Below, one piece after another: positions 7,254-14,729 of a stretch of 64,000 bases of DNA (positions are counted from its first letter, which is position 1; each line of letters starts with the position of its first letter). The notes below the pieces were generated by a model, which made no database searches, was not told where the DNA came from, and was given only the letters and a program-made list of their open reading frames with translations. Source of the stretch: a virus. The stretch spans positions 17,458 to 81,457 of IMG/VR virus record IMGVR_UViG_3300020172_002590, one strand, 5' to 3'. The translations under genes and the position numbers were made by a program.

Positions 7254-7679
7254 CTAGAATTGTCTTGTGTCAAAGTTGTCTTTTGTATGAAATGTTAATG
7301 TAAAACATCCATTATCTTCATCTGGTAGTTGAACTTCATCAATATTTAACCACCAATCTTTGTCCTTATCGCTGACAACAATTTGAATATCATCATCAAC
7401 ATTTTTCAAAATTTCTTTCAATTGTTTTACTGTAATTGTTGGTTGAAAATTGGTTGTTTGTAAAAGGAACTTTTCTGATAGGTTATTCATCCAATTAGCG
7501 TACTCATAAATCCATTCGTCAAAAGAACCAGTGAAAGGATAATCAACAGATGTTTCACCATTATCCTCAGCTGATAGTTGCTCCCAAGCCATAGTTAGTT
7601 TCATAAGCGGAGTCCAAAGACTTCCCGCAGCATCTATGAATTCTTTTCTTGCTATGTAATTATTATATGTTTCTTTCAT
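7254..7679 (-). CDS. Hypothetical protein (141 aa)
   Basis: Unrecognised. The N-terminal 90 residues are helical and aromatic; the C-terminal part (ITVKQLKEILKNVDDDIQIV) looks like a small alpha/beta domain. A strong SD (AAAGGAGACAAAC) precedes ATG. First gene after the tRNA-Arg and its hairpin. Confidence 0.76.
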   Translation of the reverse strand: MKETYNNYIARKEFIDAAGSLWTPLMKLTMAWEQLSAEDNGETSVDYPFTGSFDEWIYEYANWMNNLSEKFLLQTTNFQPTITVKQLKEILKNVDDDIQIVVSDKDKDWWLNIDEVQLPDEDNGCFTLTFHTKDNFDTRQF

Positions 7680-7707
7680 GTTTGTCTCCTTTGTTTGAGA
7701 ATATAAA

Positions 7708-7760
7708 AAGAGACTAGCTACCGTTAGTAGTATCCAATTTCTAACGGTAACTAGTCTCTT
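7708..7760 (-). terminator. Long hairpin terminator downstream of tRNA-Arg
   Basis: 20-bp arms (7708-7727 and 7741-7760) with one mismatch and a 13-nt loop. On the minus strand the stem is followed by TTTTTATAT, fitting a strong rho-independent terminator 3 nt after the tRNA. Confidence 0.82.
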
Positions 7761-7762
7761 AG

Positions 7763-7835
7763 CGCTTTCAGTAAGATTCGAACTTACAACCTACTGATTA
7801 GAAGTCAGTTGCTCTATCCATTGAGCTATGAAAGC
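7763..7835 (-). tRNA. tRNA-Arg(TCT)
   Basis: Complete cloverleaf: acceptor GCTTTCA/TGAAAGC, D-stem GCTC/GAGC, anticodon stem ACTGA/TCAGT with loop CTTCTAA (anticodon TCT), T-arm GTAAG-TTCGAAT-CTTAC, discriminator G. CCA is not encoded. Reads AGA, a codon frequent in these AT-rich phage genes and usually rare in actinobacteria. Confidence 0.95.
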
Positions 7836-7889
7836 ATAAAGGTATATAAGTTATTTTTACCCGCATATATACCAGATACGGGGTTATTA

Positions 7890-7974
7890 GGTAATAACTT
7901 AACCTATTTTAATATAATGATTATTTTTCGGCGCATTTATATTAGAAACGCTTTTCTGTGGTAATAACCTAACC
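7890..7974. repeat. Direct repeat GGTAATAACYTAACC, two copies 70 bp apart
   Basis: GGTAATAACTTAACC (7890-7904) and GGTAATAACCTAACC (7960-7974), in the gap between the endolysin and tRNA-Arg. The first copy is also half of a longer symmetric stretch (GGTTATTAGGTAATAAC). Candidate protein-binding site; function unknown. Confidence 0.5.
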
Positions 7975-7981
7975 ACTATAT

Positions 7982-8503
7982 TCACACTTTGAAACCCCAG
8001 TTACCAAATCCACCACCATAATACAGAAGATATTTAGCAACTTTAATATTACATCTTGATTTTAGGAGAACTGTCATATCTCCCCAACGCTTTCCACAAA
8101 CTACTTGTGTTACCGTTGTCCAAGATGAATTGATTTGCAATAAACCAGAGTCATAAGAACTAATTGCATTACACTTCTTGTAAATATTAGCTGGGGCTAA
8201 TATACAATTCTTATGTGACTTACCTTTCTTATAATTCCAACCAATTGCTTTAGGTTGACACCTAGATTCTCTCCACATAATGTATGAAAAGATTTGTACA
8301 GGCAATCCTTCATCTTTAATCATTTGATGATATTTAGGACACCTATATTTTTGATCTTTTGGTATTTGTCTTTTTACCAAAGATATTTGTTGTTTTAATT
8401 CCTGTTCACTTATTTGTTCAGCCTGAACAGAATGGGCAGCAATACTGCTACCTAAGCTGATTATCAAAGTAATTGATAATAATCGTTTTATAAACCTAGA
8501 CAT
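7982..8503 (-). CDS. Secreted lysozyme-like (SLT-type) muramidase, candidate endolysin
   Basis: A 173-aa protein with a Sec-type signal peptide: basic MSRFIKRLL, a hydrophobic core, and a likely cleavage site after HSVQA. The mature part has the lytic transglycosylase/lysozyme signature: YIMWRESRCQPKAIG with the catalytic Glu, then SYDSGLLQINSSW and a late YYGGGFGNWGF. Four to six cysteines suggest disulfides outside the membrane. It cleaves peptidoglycan glycan strands. A signal peptide suggests a secreted endolysin that does not need a pore-forming holin. A virion-associated role is less likely given its distance from the tail genes. SD AAAGGAGCG and an upstream extended -10 support expression. 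Confidence 0.82.
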   Translation of the reverse strand: MSRFIKRLLSITLIISLGSSIAAHSVQAEQISEQELKQQISLVKRQIPKDQKYRCPKYHQMIKDEGLPVQIFSYIMWRESRCQPKAIGWNYKKGKSHKNCILAPANIYKKCNAISSYDSGLLQINSSWTTVTQVVCGKRWGDMTVLLKSRCNIKVAKYLLYYGGGFGNWGFKV

Positions 8504-8677
8504 ATTTCGCTCCTTTAGTTGTTGGGTTTACGATTCTGTTATACACAGATAACGCATTAGCATAAGCTAAGGTTGCGAAACGAGGTCATAGCATATTTAT
8601 CTACAATTCAATGCTCACTCGCTTCACTTACATTTATTCATAGGCATCACCTTTCCTTTAAAAAACAGATAAATACA

Positions 8678-8686
8678 ATTATATCA
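8678..8686 (-). promoter_or_regulatory. Extended -10 promoter upstream of endolysin
   Basis: Minus strand reads GTGATATAAT (TGn-TATAAT), just downstream of tRNA-Ile. The leader from here to the endolysin (about 170 nt) holds a strong SD followed by only a 7-codon frame, and a small hairpin (TTAGC-ATAA-GCTAA). No other gene is seen in this leader. Confidence 0.45.
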
Positions 8687-8701
8687 CTTAATGCAATATA
8701 G

Positions 8702-8775
8702 TGCCGAATATAGGAATTGAACCTATTCAAAAAACTTATAAGGTTTTCTCCGTCAAACCGTTCGGACCATTCGGC
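8702..8775 (-). tRNA. tRNA-Ile(TAT)
   Basis: Acceptor GCCGAAT/ATTCGGC, D-stem TCCG/CGGA, anticodon stem AAAAC/GTTTT with loop CTTATAA (anticodon TAT), short 4-nt variable loop, T-arm ATAGG-TTCAATT-CCTAT, discriminator A. The short variable loop excludes Leu/Ser. Reads AUA. G at position 8 instead of U is unusual. Confidence 0.82.
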
Positions 8776-8790
8776 TAATTAATCTACATA

Positions 8791-9168
8791 TTAATCATCT
8801 TCATAATTTTCAAACATTTCGTCAATCTCTTTCATTGCTTCTAACAATTGACTTAATACTTCTCTTGCTTTATGAACATTTAGCAATGGATTATCAAGAA
8901 GTTCTTCTCTAGCAATAGCATAATCTATAGCATAGTCTGAAAGCAATTTATCAACAGGAGTATTAGTTGCGTGTGAAACTAATCTCATAATAGTTGCCAT
9001 ATGATACATTAATCCATAGATCAAACCCGGCATAAACATATCATCAATATTCTTTTCATCATCTTTGAATGACTCCAATATTTTTTCCATTGAATTCATA
9101 TCTTCTGATATGTAAGAAGAAAATATCTGCAATGCGTAATCAGTATATAGATCATTTTTATCAGCCAT
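8791..9168 (-). CDS. Helical hypothetical protein (125 aa)
   Basis: Unrecognised; all-helical, acidic, with methionine-rich middle (MFMPGLIYGLMYHMATIMRL). No membrane segment long enough to be certain. Overlapped at its start by a tiny membrane-peptide frame. Confidence 0.72.
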   Translation of the reverse strand: MADKNDLYTDYALQIFSSYISEDMNSMEKILESFKDDEKNIDDMFMPGLIYGLMYHMATIMRLVSHATNTPVDKLLSDYAIDYAIAREELLDNPLLNVHKAREVLSQLLEAMKEIDEMFENYEDD

Positions 9169-9235
9169 CTCTAACCCCTAACAAAATAATTGTCATAAAA
9201 GTTATAACAATAGCCATACTGAAAATACGAAACAT
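9161..9235 (-). CDS. Possible 24-aa membrane peptide
   Basis: MFRIFSMAIVITFMTIILLG followed by VRDG: one transmembrane helix. AAAAGGAAC lies about 10 nt upstream, inside the end of the preceding gene, and the frame overlaps the next start by 8 bp. Tiny; could be chance. Confidence 0.35.
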   Translation of the reverse strand: MFRIFSMAIVITFMTIILLGVRDG

Positions 9236-9236
9236 T

Positions 9237-9803
9237 TTATGCTTGTTCCTTTTCGGCAGCTAATTGCTTTCTGAATGCTTCCATATATATCTTTGATGCA
9301 ATGTCTGCTTCTGTTGGCTTACCAAAATCATACACTTCTGCTGGCTCCCAAGTGATTTTTAAATCTCCATGCCATCTTGACATTTTATCTTCAAAAAATA
9401 CAAATCGGAAATAGTCATCATTCTCTTCACCTTTGAAGGAAATATAATCTCCATCTCTTGTATAACCAGCAAAGCATTGCAAGAAATATTCTTCATTGCC
9501 GACCTTAGTGTAATAAGAAAGATTGATCAAATTACCATCTTCATCGAGTTCCCATTCAAAACCCAACTGTTGCAAAATATCAAACATATTCTTACAAGTT
9601 TCTGGATAGTTATATTCCATCCAAGAGAACCACTTATTTCTTGGATATCTTTCACCTTCAACATTGTCATTATTTGAACCATAAGATCCACCACGCTTCA
9701 ATTCGTGAAAATCATTTAGTTCACACATTTTTTTATAAATAGCATCAAAATGCTTTTTATCTACAAAGATGTTAGCTTCTTCTATGCTTACATAGTATCC
9801 CAT
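9237..9803 (-). CDS. Hypothetical phage protein (188 aa)
   Basis: Starts MGYYVSIEEANIFVDKKHFD, an opening I associate with an uncharacterised protein family in phages and actinobacteria. Aromatic-rich alpha/beta protein with a C-terminal helix. SD AAAAAGGAAAAG precedes ATG. Function unknown. Confidence 0.78.
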   Translation of the reverse strand: MGYYVSIEEANIFVDKKHFDAIYKKMCELNDFHELKRGGSYGSNNDNVEGERYPRNKWFSWMEYNYPETCKNMFDILQQLGFEWELDEDGNLINLSYYTKVGNEEYFLQCFAGYTRDGDYISFKGEENDDYFRFVFFEDKMSRWHGDLKITWEPAEVYDFGKPTEADIASKIYMEAFRKQLAAEKEQA

Positions 9804-9840
9804 TTTTATTTCTTTTCCTTTTTTTTATTTTGATAACCCT

Positions 9841-9930
9841 TTATGGGCGAGCAATTTGGTCACCTAATGCTACACCAGCATTTTTTTTGCTAAATGCAAA
9901 TGAAAATTGAGTATGCGCTAGAGCAACCAT
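9841..9930 (-). CDS. Possible 29-aa peptide
   Basis: A short frame (MVALAHTQFSFAFSKKNAGV...) fills the gap between the HNH gene and the 188-aa gene. The ribosome-binding site is weak, and its stop lies in the recurring CCATAAAG motif. May be non-coding. Confidence 0.25.
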   Translation of the reverse strand: MVALAHTQFSFAFSKKNAGVALGDQIARP

Positions 9931-9940
9931 TACTTAGTTT

Positions 9941-10381
9941 TTAAATTTTTTGACTTACTATTTCCGTTGTATATTTATTAAATTTGTCCACATATTTCTC
10001 CCATCCATTTTGATGAACAGAAACATGACAGTTATGACATAGCAAAATAAGATTCGTATAATCATCTTCACCACCATTTGATACTGGAACAATATGATGA
10101 ACTTGAGCACGAATTGTTTCTACTTCTTTGTTGCATAGACGACATATTAAGTCATCCCTGTTTCTAATATAATTTCTTAATTCTTCATTTACTCCGTGTC
10201 TAAAAGTTCCTTTTTCAATCTTCTTTTGTGTTTTTTTATAATTATGATGCTTTACTTTTTCATCAATAACTTCTTTACACAAGTTATCCCCACACCATCT
10301 TTTTCTTCTATGAAAAGTTGTTTGTGGAATATAAAATGAATTCAGACAGCCAGCGCAAATAACCTTTCTATTGTTACTCAC
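9941..10381 (-). CDS. HNH endonuclease
   Basis: A 146-aa protein with an N-terminal CAGC...zinc knuckle, then a classic HNH nuclease fold. CRLC is followed by the first catalytic His in QVHHIVPVSNGG, the Asn in DDYTNLILLCHNCH and the final His in VSVHQNGW. It nicks or cuts DNA with a divalent metal. Here it lies among small accessory genes, and free-standing homing-type spread is likely. Overlaps the KTSC gene by 4 bp. Confidence 0.92.
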   Translation of the reverse strand: MSNNRKVICAGCLNSFYIPQTTFHRRKRWCGDNLCKEVIDEKVKHHNYKKTQKKIEKGTFRHGVNEELRNYIRNRDDLICRLCNKEVETIRAQVHHIVPVSNGGEDDYTNLILLCHNCHVSVHQNGWEKYVDKFNKYTTEIVSQKI

Positions 10382-10665
10382 AATTCTATTCCAATTTTCT
10401 CAAGTGGAGAACCACTCTTAATTTCTCCAATATTTTTGTATGGATACCTTAATTTAATTTCTTTTGAAAAAGCTGATCCAACAGAATCAGCTTTTAAAAC
10501 ACTTAAAATATCAAACATTGATACATCGTTATAAATACACGATTGATCATTATCAAAAATGACTCCAAGTAAACTCTTATCACCATCATTGTGATAATGC
10601 ATATACTTAATCATAGATGAATCAATATCTGACCAAATGATATTTACAACACCACTCTTATTCAA
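10378..10665 (-). CDS. KTSC domain protein
   Basis: A 95-aa protein matching the KTSC domain: DIDSSMIKYMHYHNDGDKSLL, a variant of the IdSS..l..i.Y..d..tL opening, then VIFDNDQSCIYNDVSMFDIL and SVGSAFSKEIKLRYPY. The family is found in phages and bacteria, often beside nucleic-acid enzymes; its function is unknown. Overlaps both neighbours slightly. Confidence 0.85.
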   Translation of the reverse strand: MNKSGVVNIIWSDIDSSMIKYMHYHNDGDKSLLGVIFDNDQSCIYNDVSMFDILSVLKADSVGSAFSKEIKLRYPYKNIGEIKSGSPLEKIGIEL

Positions 10666-10975
10666 TGTCTTTTCCTTTCTCTATATCTTCTGGCGTTAGC
10701 CCTCTTGCAACCAAATCTGTATGATAAGCAATATTCTTTGTTATCTCTCTAGATGTTGCTGAATTTGGATTGTAAAAGAATTCTTTTACATACCCCGATG
10801 AATTTGAATCAGTTGAATATAAGAATATTCGCGCATTCCAATTGTCAGGTTTAAAACCAAACTGATTTTGAAATACTTGTCCCGCCATTGAAACCGCTTC
10901 TTGAACAGAACCTACAGAATCAATTTTAATTGGGAACCTATATTCAACAATGAAATATTCATTATGCTTAGGCAA
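10658..10975 (-). CDS. Hypothetical protein (105 aa), TTG start
   Basis: Unrecognised alpha/beta protein. The only sensible start is a TTG, preceded by TAGGAG at ideal distance inside the end of the membrane-peptide gene; this SD decides the start. Confidence 0.72.
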   Translation of the reverse strand: MPKHNEYFIVEYRFPIKIDSVGSVQEAVSMAGQVFQNQFGFKPDNWNARIFLYSTDSNSSGYVKEFFYNPNSATSREITKNIAYHTDLVARGLTPEDIEKGKDIE

Positions 10976-11093
10976 TTAATACTCCTATCATTATTATTGC
11001 GTATGCAATAAGCATAAAAAACAAAATGGGTAATGCAATGATAAATAAAAAGATACATATCATTGCTAAAGCTGAACAGTACAAAAAATGCAT
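10968..11093 (-). CDS. Small membrane protein (41 aa)
   Basis: MHFLYCSALAMICIFLFIIA then further hydrophobic residues to the end: one long or two short transmembrane helices. It overlaps the next gene's TTG start by 8 bp. No clear SD; translation may depend on the hairpin-containing leader. Function unknown. Confidence 0.6.
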   Translation of the reverse strand: MHFLYCSALAMICIFLFIIALPILFFMLIAYAIIMIGVLIA

Positions 11094-11099
11094 AAAGCA

Positions 11100-11124
11100 A
11101 CTTTCTTCTAGGCTAGAAGAAAGT
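11100..11124 (-). other. Perfect 12-bp-arm hairpin
   Basis: ACTTTCTTCTAG / CTAGAAGAAAGT around a single base, between the GHKL-zincin gene and the membrane peptide. There is no T-run, so it is more likely a regulatory or mRNA-processing element than a terminator. Confidence 0.5.
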
Positions 11125-11152
11125 CTATACCGAACTCAACCAAAATGTCTTG

Positions 11153-12586
11153 TTACTTATTCGTTAGTTTATAAATTTTGCAGATTAGTTTAGCGATTTT
11201 GTCATCTGCTACGTCCCTAAACATTCTACCAACCATATCTCCATCACTAATTCCAGTAGAATAGTGATCCCATTCGTGAACAATAGTACCGATCATTTTT
11301 TCAATACTTGTTTTGAATACTGTCTCTTCGTTAATAAGAACGATTTTCTTCTTATCTCCATCCTCATTAATATCTACAGTCATTGCTAAGACCATATCTT
11401 CTTCATCAAATGGTGTATAAAATCCAACCTTATCTTTGATTTCAATGACTTCTGGAAGTACGGATATTACCATATCTAAAGCTTGAACTACCATCGGATA
11501 ATTTTCAATATTAAAATGGTAGTTATATTTCAGAGATTCCCCAAAAATATCGTCAACACAAGAAATACCTAATCTTCTCATAAAAGAATAAACACCTTCG
11601 TGGTCTACTTTTAGAGATAGGAAACCTTTTGCTTCAATCGTTTTTAGAGCATTAATGGTAGCAAAATGTTCCATAATCATTACACTATTTAAATATTCAC
11701 TATCAAACACTTCTTCCCAAAGGCTATTTTTTGTGTTTATATTTTGATAAGTATAATCAGTAATAGATTCTTTTTCGTAAAGTCTATCACCTTCATTTTC
11801 AAAGAAATATTGAAGAATTGTGCTGATTACTTCTCTATCTTTAACACTTGATAATGATGTAAGAATTTTATAATTCATAGAGAAATTGCCATCTACAGTT
11901 CTATCTTCATTCAGATCAAGATTACTAATATCATAATCAAACATACCTGGAAGATTTTCTCCACCATAATTATTAACTGATTTTTCTGAAGTAAAGACAA
12001 GAATGCCCTTACAATAAACTCTAAATGAATCATCAATAGGTTCGTAAAGTTTAAACCAACTATCTGAATAGATTGGCTTCCTATTTACACAAAAATACTT
12101 ATCAAAGTTTTTATGAATTTCTAGCAGCTCATCAGTAGCAGTAATATAAACAGAAAACTCACCGGAGACTGGAACAAATTCATCAACATCTACTATTTCA
12201 ATATTCCAACCATTGCCATTAAGAGTATCTTCATCAATGGCATTAGATACTACTTCACGATAAATTTGAAACTCATCTTTCCAAGAAAGTACACCTGCAT
12301 CTGCAGAAAAAGATGAAGGCTTTTCATAATCTTGATACTTATAAAATACGGAAGGAATTCCTTCATCATCTTTAATGATGTATTCTAAGACATAATTGCC
12401 CTTACTATCCTCTCCTGTAAATGCCCATCTCATTCCTTTGCGAATTGCAGCAATTGGAGCAAACTTAATTCCAGAACCGAACTGTCCAATTGTCTGATCA
12501 TTATCCCGTTTTGTTGACATACCTAATTTCTCAAGTGATAGTCTGTTTACATTGCTTACATAATTTGTTACTTTAATGTATTTCAT
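11153..12586 (-). CDS. GHKL-type ATPase domain fused to a zinc-metalloprotease-like C terminus
   Basis: A 477-aa protein. Near the N terminus TIGQFGSGIKFAP (residues 32-44) resembles the glycine-rich ATP-lid motif of GHKL ATPases (gyrase B, Hsp90, MutL, histidine kinases), and REVVSNAIDED (110-120) resembles their N-box. The order is reversed relative to the usual N-box-first arrangement, suggesting a permuted version. The C terminus has VHEWDHYSTG (H437-E-W-D-H441), an HExxH zinc-protease signature, followed by a helix with acidic residues. ATP-dependent conformational change coupled to proteolysis is an inference; rIIA-like phage proteins are a possible distant comparison. Good SD (AAAGAGAGA). 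Function unknown. Confidence 0.6.
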   Translation of the reverse strand: MKYIKVTNYVSNVNRLSLEKLGMSTKRDNDQTIGQFGSGIKFAPIAAIRKGMRWAFTGEDSKGNYVLEYIIKDDEGIPSVFYKYQDYEKPSSFSADAGVLSWKDEFQIYREVVSNAIDEDTLNGNGWNIEIVDVDEFVPVSGEFSVYITATDELLEIHKNFDKYFCVNRKPIYSDSWFKLYEPIDDSFRVYCKGILVFTSEKSVNNYGGENLPGMFDYDISNLDLNEDRTVDGNFSMNYKILTSLSSVKDREVISTILQYFFENEGDRLYEKESITDYTYQNINTKNSLWEEVFDSEYLNSVMIMEHFATINALKTIEAKGFLSLKVDHEGVYSFMRRLGISCVDDIFGESLKYNYHFNIENYPMVVQALDMVISVLPEVIEIKDKVGFYTPFDEEDMVLAMTVDINEDGDKKKIVLINEETVFKTSIEKMIGTIVHEWDHYSTGISDGDMVGRMFRDVADDKIAKLICKIYKLTNK

Positions 12587-12615
12587 AATATTTTTCTCTC
12601 TTTATGGTAGCGACA

Positions 12616-12645
12616 TTTGGGGATAGATATTTCACTATCCCCAAA
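12616..12645 (-). other. 11-bp-arm hairpin between two genes
   Basis: TTTGGGGATAG / CTATCCCCAAA with an 8-nt loop, in the gap between the 199-aa gene and the GHKL-zincin gene. On the minus strand it lacks a T-run. It could attenuate or stabilise the transcript. Confidence 0.5.
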
Positions 12646-12658
12646 CGTCATTTTATTT

Positions 12659-13258
12659 TTAAACCAAATCCAATGGCACTGTAGCAGTTACTTCAGTATT
12701 CAAAAGTTTTTTGGCATTCTCAACAGCAGTTGAATACTCATTCAACTCATTGATAAATTCAATACGTAATTCTGAACGAATTGCATCTCTTGTATGAGCA
12801 ATAATAGATTCACGCACTTCTGCAATCAAATCTTTTTGCTCAAGACGAGACAAAGCATCTGCGATATCAGAAACGAATTCATCATCCTTAAGCAAAAAGT
12901 ACCGCATAGCATTTCTAATTGCTTGAGTTGCAAGTTCAGCAGTTGTACAACCACTTAATGGACTGTATTGTTCAAGCAATTTTTGAATATCAGACTCAGT
13001 ATCATTTTCAATATAATCACTAAAGTCAATATTACGAATATGGTCTTCAATATCAAAATGATAATCCATCCAGTTGCTAATGCTATCACTGATATCATAA
13101 TCATCTCGAATGTAATCAATCACTTTTTCAGTGACTTCATCTTGAAAGTCATCCTTTACTGCTTCAGCAATTGACTCTTTAATATTTTCTTGAACAAGTG
13201 CAGAAATTTTTTCGACTGCCTGATTGTCAATACCCAATGTTACGTTAAGATGTTCCAT
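12659..13258 (-). CDS. Helical hypothetical protein (199 aa)
   Basis: Unrecognised acidic protein, entirely helical by composition, with coiled-coil-like stretches (AEAVKDDFQDEVTEKVIDYI, then TRDAIRSELRIEFINELNEY). The start (MEHLNVTLGID) is preceded by AAGGATAAATAAA; upstream in-frame sequence overlaps the previous gene. Confidence 0.74.
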   Translation of the reverse strand: MEHLNVTLGIDNQAVEKISALVQENIKESIAEAVKDDFQDEVTEKVIDYIRDDYDISDSISNWMDYHFDIEDHIRNIDFSDYIENDTESDIQKLLEQYSPLSGCTTAELATQAIRNAMRYFLLKDDEFVSDIADALSRLEQKDLIAEVRESIIAHTRDAIRSELRIEFINELNEYSTAVENAKKLLNTEVTATVPLDLV

Positions 13259-13263
13259 TTTAT

Positions 13264-13626
13264 TTATCCTTCTGTGTCTGCAATTTGCATAGCGTAATCC
13301 CAAAGATAGGAATCACTTGGTACTTTAACTTCAGCGTGATCAAACCAATCAGCATAATGATAAGTTAATTCAGAAGGATTTCCATCATCATCAACTTTTA
13401 ATTCAAGCCAATCAGCAGGACCACCTGTTGATAAAAGAATTTTAATTACTTTAAATTTAGAAATTTCGAGAGCCAAATTATTCAACTCTTCCAAAGCTTC
13501 TTCTTGCTTTTCTTCATCAATGTCATCATCTCCAAGAATGTCATTGATTTCTTCAAGCTGTTCGCTACGACTAATCATTTGGTCATAGACAAGTTCTGCA
13601 CAAGTCTTTTTCTCTACTGTACTCAT
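13264..13626 (-). CDS. Hypothetical actinophage-type protein (120 aa)
   Basis: Helical N terminus, then LLSTGGPADWLELKVDDDG and YHYADWFDHAEVKVP, a signature I recognise from uncharacterised actinobacteriophage proteins. Overlaps the upstream gene by ATGA. Function unknown. Confidence 0.8.
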   Translation of the reverse strand: MSTVEKKTCAELVYDQMISRSEQLEEINDILGDDDIDEEKQEEALEELNNLALEISKFKVIKILLSTGGPADWLELKVDDDGNPSELTYHYADWFDHAEVKVPSDSYLWDYAMQIADTEG

Positions 13627-14066
13627 AATTCTGTATACTCCTTGATATACTCATTGAATTGTTCTAAAGATTCAGAATACTCTAGAATTTTTTTTATATT
13701 TTCAAATTGACTTTTAATCAAAATAAAAGCCAATTGGATCTTTTGTTGAACAACATATTCTTCATAATCAATAAAATCATCATTAGGATAATTGATTGTT
13801 CTATTATCTTTGTCAATTGGTTTTAACCAACCTCCAAGTCTGCCATCAATTTCAAACCCCTCAAATCCAAATTCTTTGAGAATATAATTTGTTTGATGAA
13901 AGAATGTTTCACTAGCTTCAACGTAAGCTTTTTCAAATTCTTCATTGCTCATCTTGTAATAATGAGCATAATATTTAATTTTAAAAGCATATGACCCATT
14001 ATGGCTATACTGAACAAAAGTATTTCTACATTTTGGAATAGATAAAAATGTATTAGTCATAGTCAT
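13623..14066 (-). CDS. Hypothetical protein (147 aa)
   Basis: Unrecognised; begins with a beta region (YSHNGSYAFKIKYYAHYY) and continues helical. Start is either MTMTNTF or the second Met, both near the upstream stop. Confidence 0.73.
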   Translation of the reverse strand: MTMTNTFLSIPKCRNTFVQYSHNGSYAFKIKYYAHYYKMSNEEFEKAYVEASETFFHQTNYILKEFGFEGFEIDGRLGGWLKPIDKDNRTINYPNDDFIDYEEYVVQQKIQLAFILIKSQFENIKKILEYSESLEQFNEYIKEYTEL

Positions 14067-14439
14067 AATCTCTTTCTATTTGCGATTCATAGCTTTTACC
14101 ACATTTTGGACAAGACCAATAAGTTGTTCCACGAAAAGATTCTTTTAATACAACTCCATCAAAGTCGCATTTTTCAACAATAACTTCTGGAGCAATTTCT
14201 GGCATATTAAACAATGAATTTAAATGTGCTAAATGACGGTAGATACCATCTTTAGCTTTTTCTATTTCCTCTGTTCTGTTTACTTTCTTTCCAAATTCGC
14301 TGCAATAATTAAAAGCATATTCTGAAATACGAACATAGCTAAAATTTTCATTCCAACACTCAAATTCTTCTTCAAACTCAGCGTCAGGCCCAGCAATTTC
14401 GTATTCATTACCAGTAACTCCTGGTGGATAATTACTCAT
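14053..14439 (-). CDS. MSNYPPG-type phage protein with C-terminal zinc ribbon
   Basis: A 128-aa protein starting MSNYPPGVTGNEYEIAGPD, an opening shared by uncharacterised actinobacteriophage proteins. The C-terminal CDFDG ... WSCPKCGKSYE gives a zinc knuckle. The start is set by the TGA-T-ATG junction with the 40-aa gene, whose end supplies the SD (AAGGAG). Function unknown. Confidence 0.82.
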   Translation of the reverse strand: MSNYPPGVTGNEYEIAGPDAEFEEEFECWNENFSYVRISEYAFNYCSEFGKKVNRTEEIEKAKDGIYRHLAHLNSLFNMPEIAPEVIVEKCDFDGVVLKESFRGTTYWSCPKCGKSYESQIERDYDYD

Positions 14440-14440
14440 A

Positions 14441-14563
14441 TCACTTTTTCTCCTTTTTTGATTTCCTTTTGTTACCCCTTTTGAGGATAACAAAAGGAAT
14501 ATTCAAAACTTTTTTTATTTCCGATATTTTAACTGGCACATCAAAGTTAAGATTTTCATCCAT
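14441..14563 (-). CDS. Small basic-tailed protein (40 aa)
   Basis: MDENLNFDVPVKISEIKKVL ... ending in KRGNKRKSKKEKK, so an acidic/hydrophobic N terminus with a strongly basic tail. It overlaps the 57-aa gene upstream by 8 bp and stops one base before the next ATG. A 12-bp inverted repeat lies inside it. Confidence 0.6.
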   Translation of the reverse strand: MDENLNFDVPVKISEIKKVLNIPFVILKRGNKRKSKKEKK

Positions 14564-14729
14564 TTTCAAACTTTTCAATTTCACTATAAGTGTAAGAAAT
14601 ATTTCCAATAAAATTAGAAATACTGTTTCTTTCTTCTAGCAAGTCAGCAATTTGCTTTGCTTCATTTAATGATTCAAGTTCGAGAATAGTTTCATTAATA
14701 ACTTTAATTTTAAATTTTGTTGTTGTCAT
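14556..14729 (-). CDS. Small helical protein (57 aa)
   Basis: MTTTKFKIKVINETILELES then LNEAKQIADLLEERN: a beta strand followed by a helix, similar in style to the other small beta-alpha proteins. Overlaps the 3' end of the WhiB gene by 20 bp. Confidence 0.65.
   Translation of the reverse strand: MTTTKFKIKVINETILELESLNEAKQIADLLEERNSISNFIGNISYTYSEIEKFENG

Noticed and set aside
8519-8677. Small genes in the endolysin leader
   Set aside because: A strong SD is followed by only 7 codons; other frames are equally short and unsupported.
8702-8775. tRNA-Leu identity for the second tRNA
   Set aside because: The variable loop is only 4 nt and the anticodon loop reads TAT, so tRNA-Ile fits better.
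10912-11100. 62-aa hydrophobic minus-strand frame
   Set aside because: A different frame of the same stretch gives a better packed 41-aa membrane protein that supplies the SD for the next TTG start.
14463-14499. Perfect 12-bp inverted repeat TTCCTTTTGTTA / TAACAAAAGGAA as a terminator
   Set aside because: It lies inside the 40-codon gene, lacks a T-run on the minus strand and would cut a coupled gene chain.
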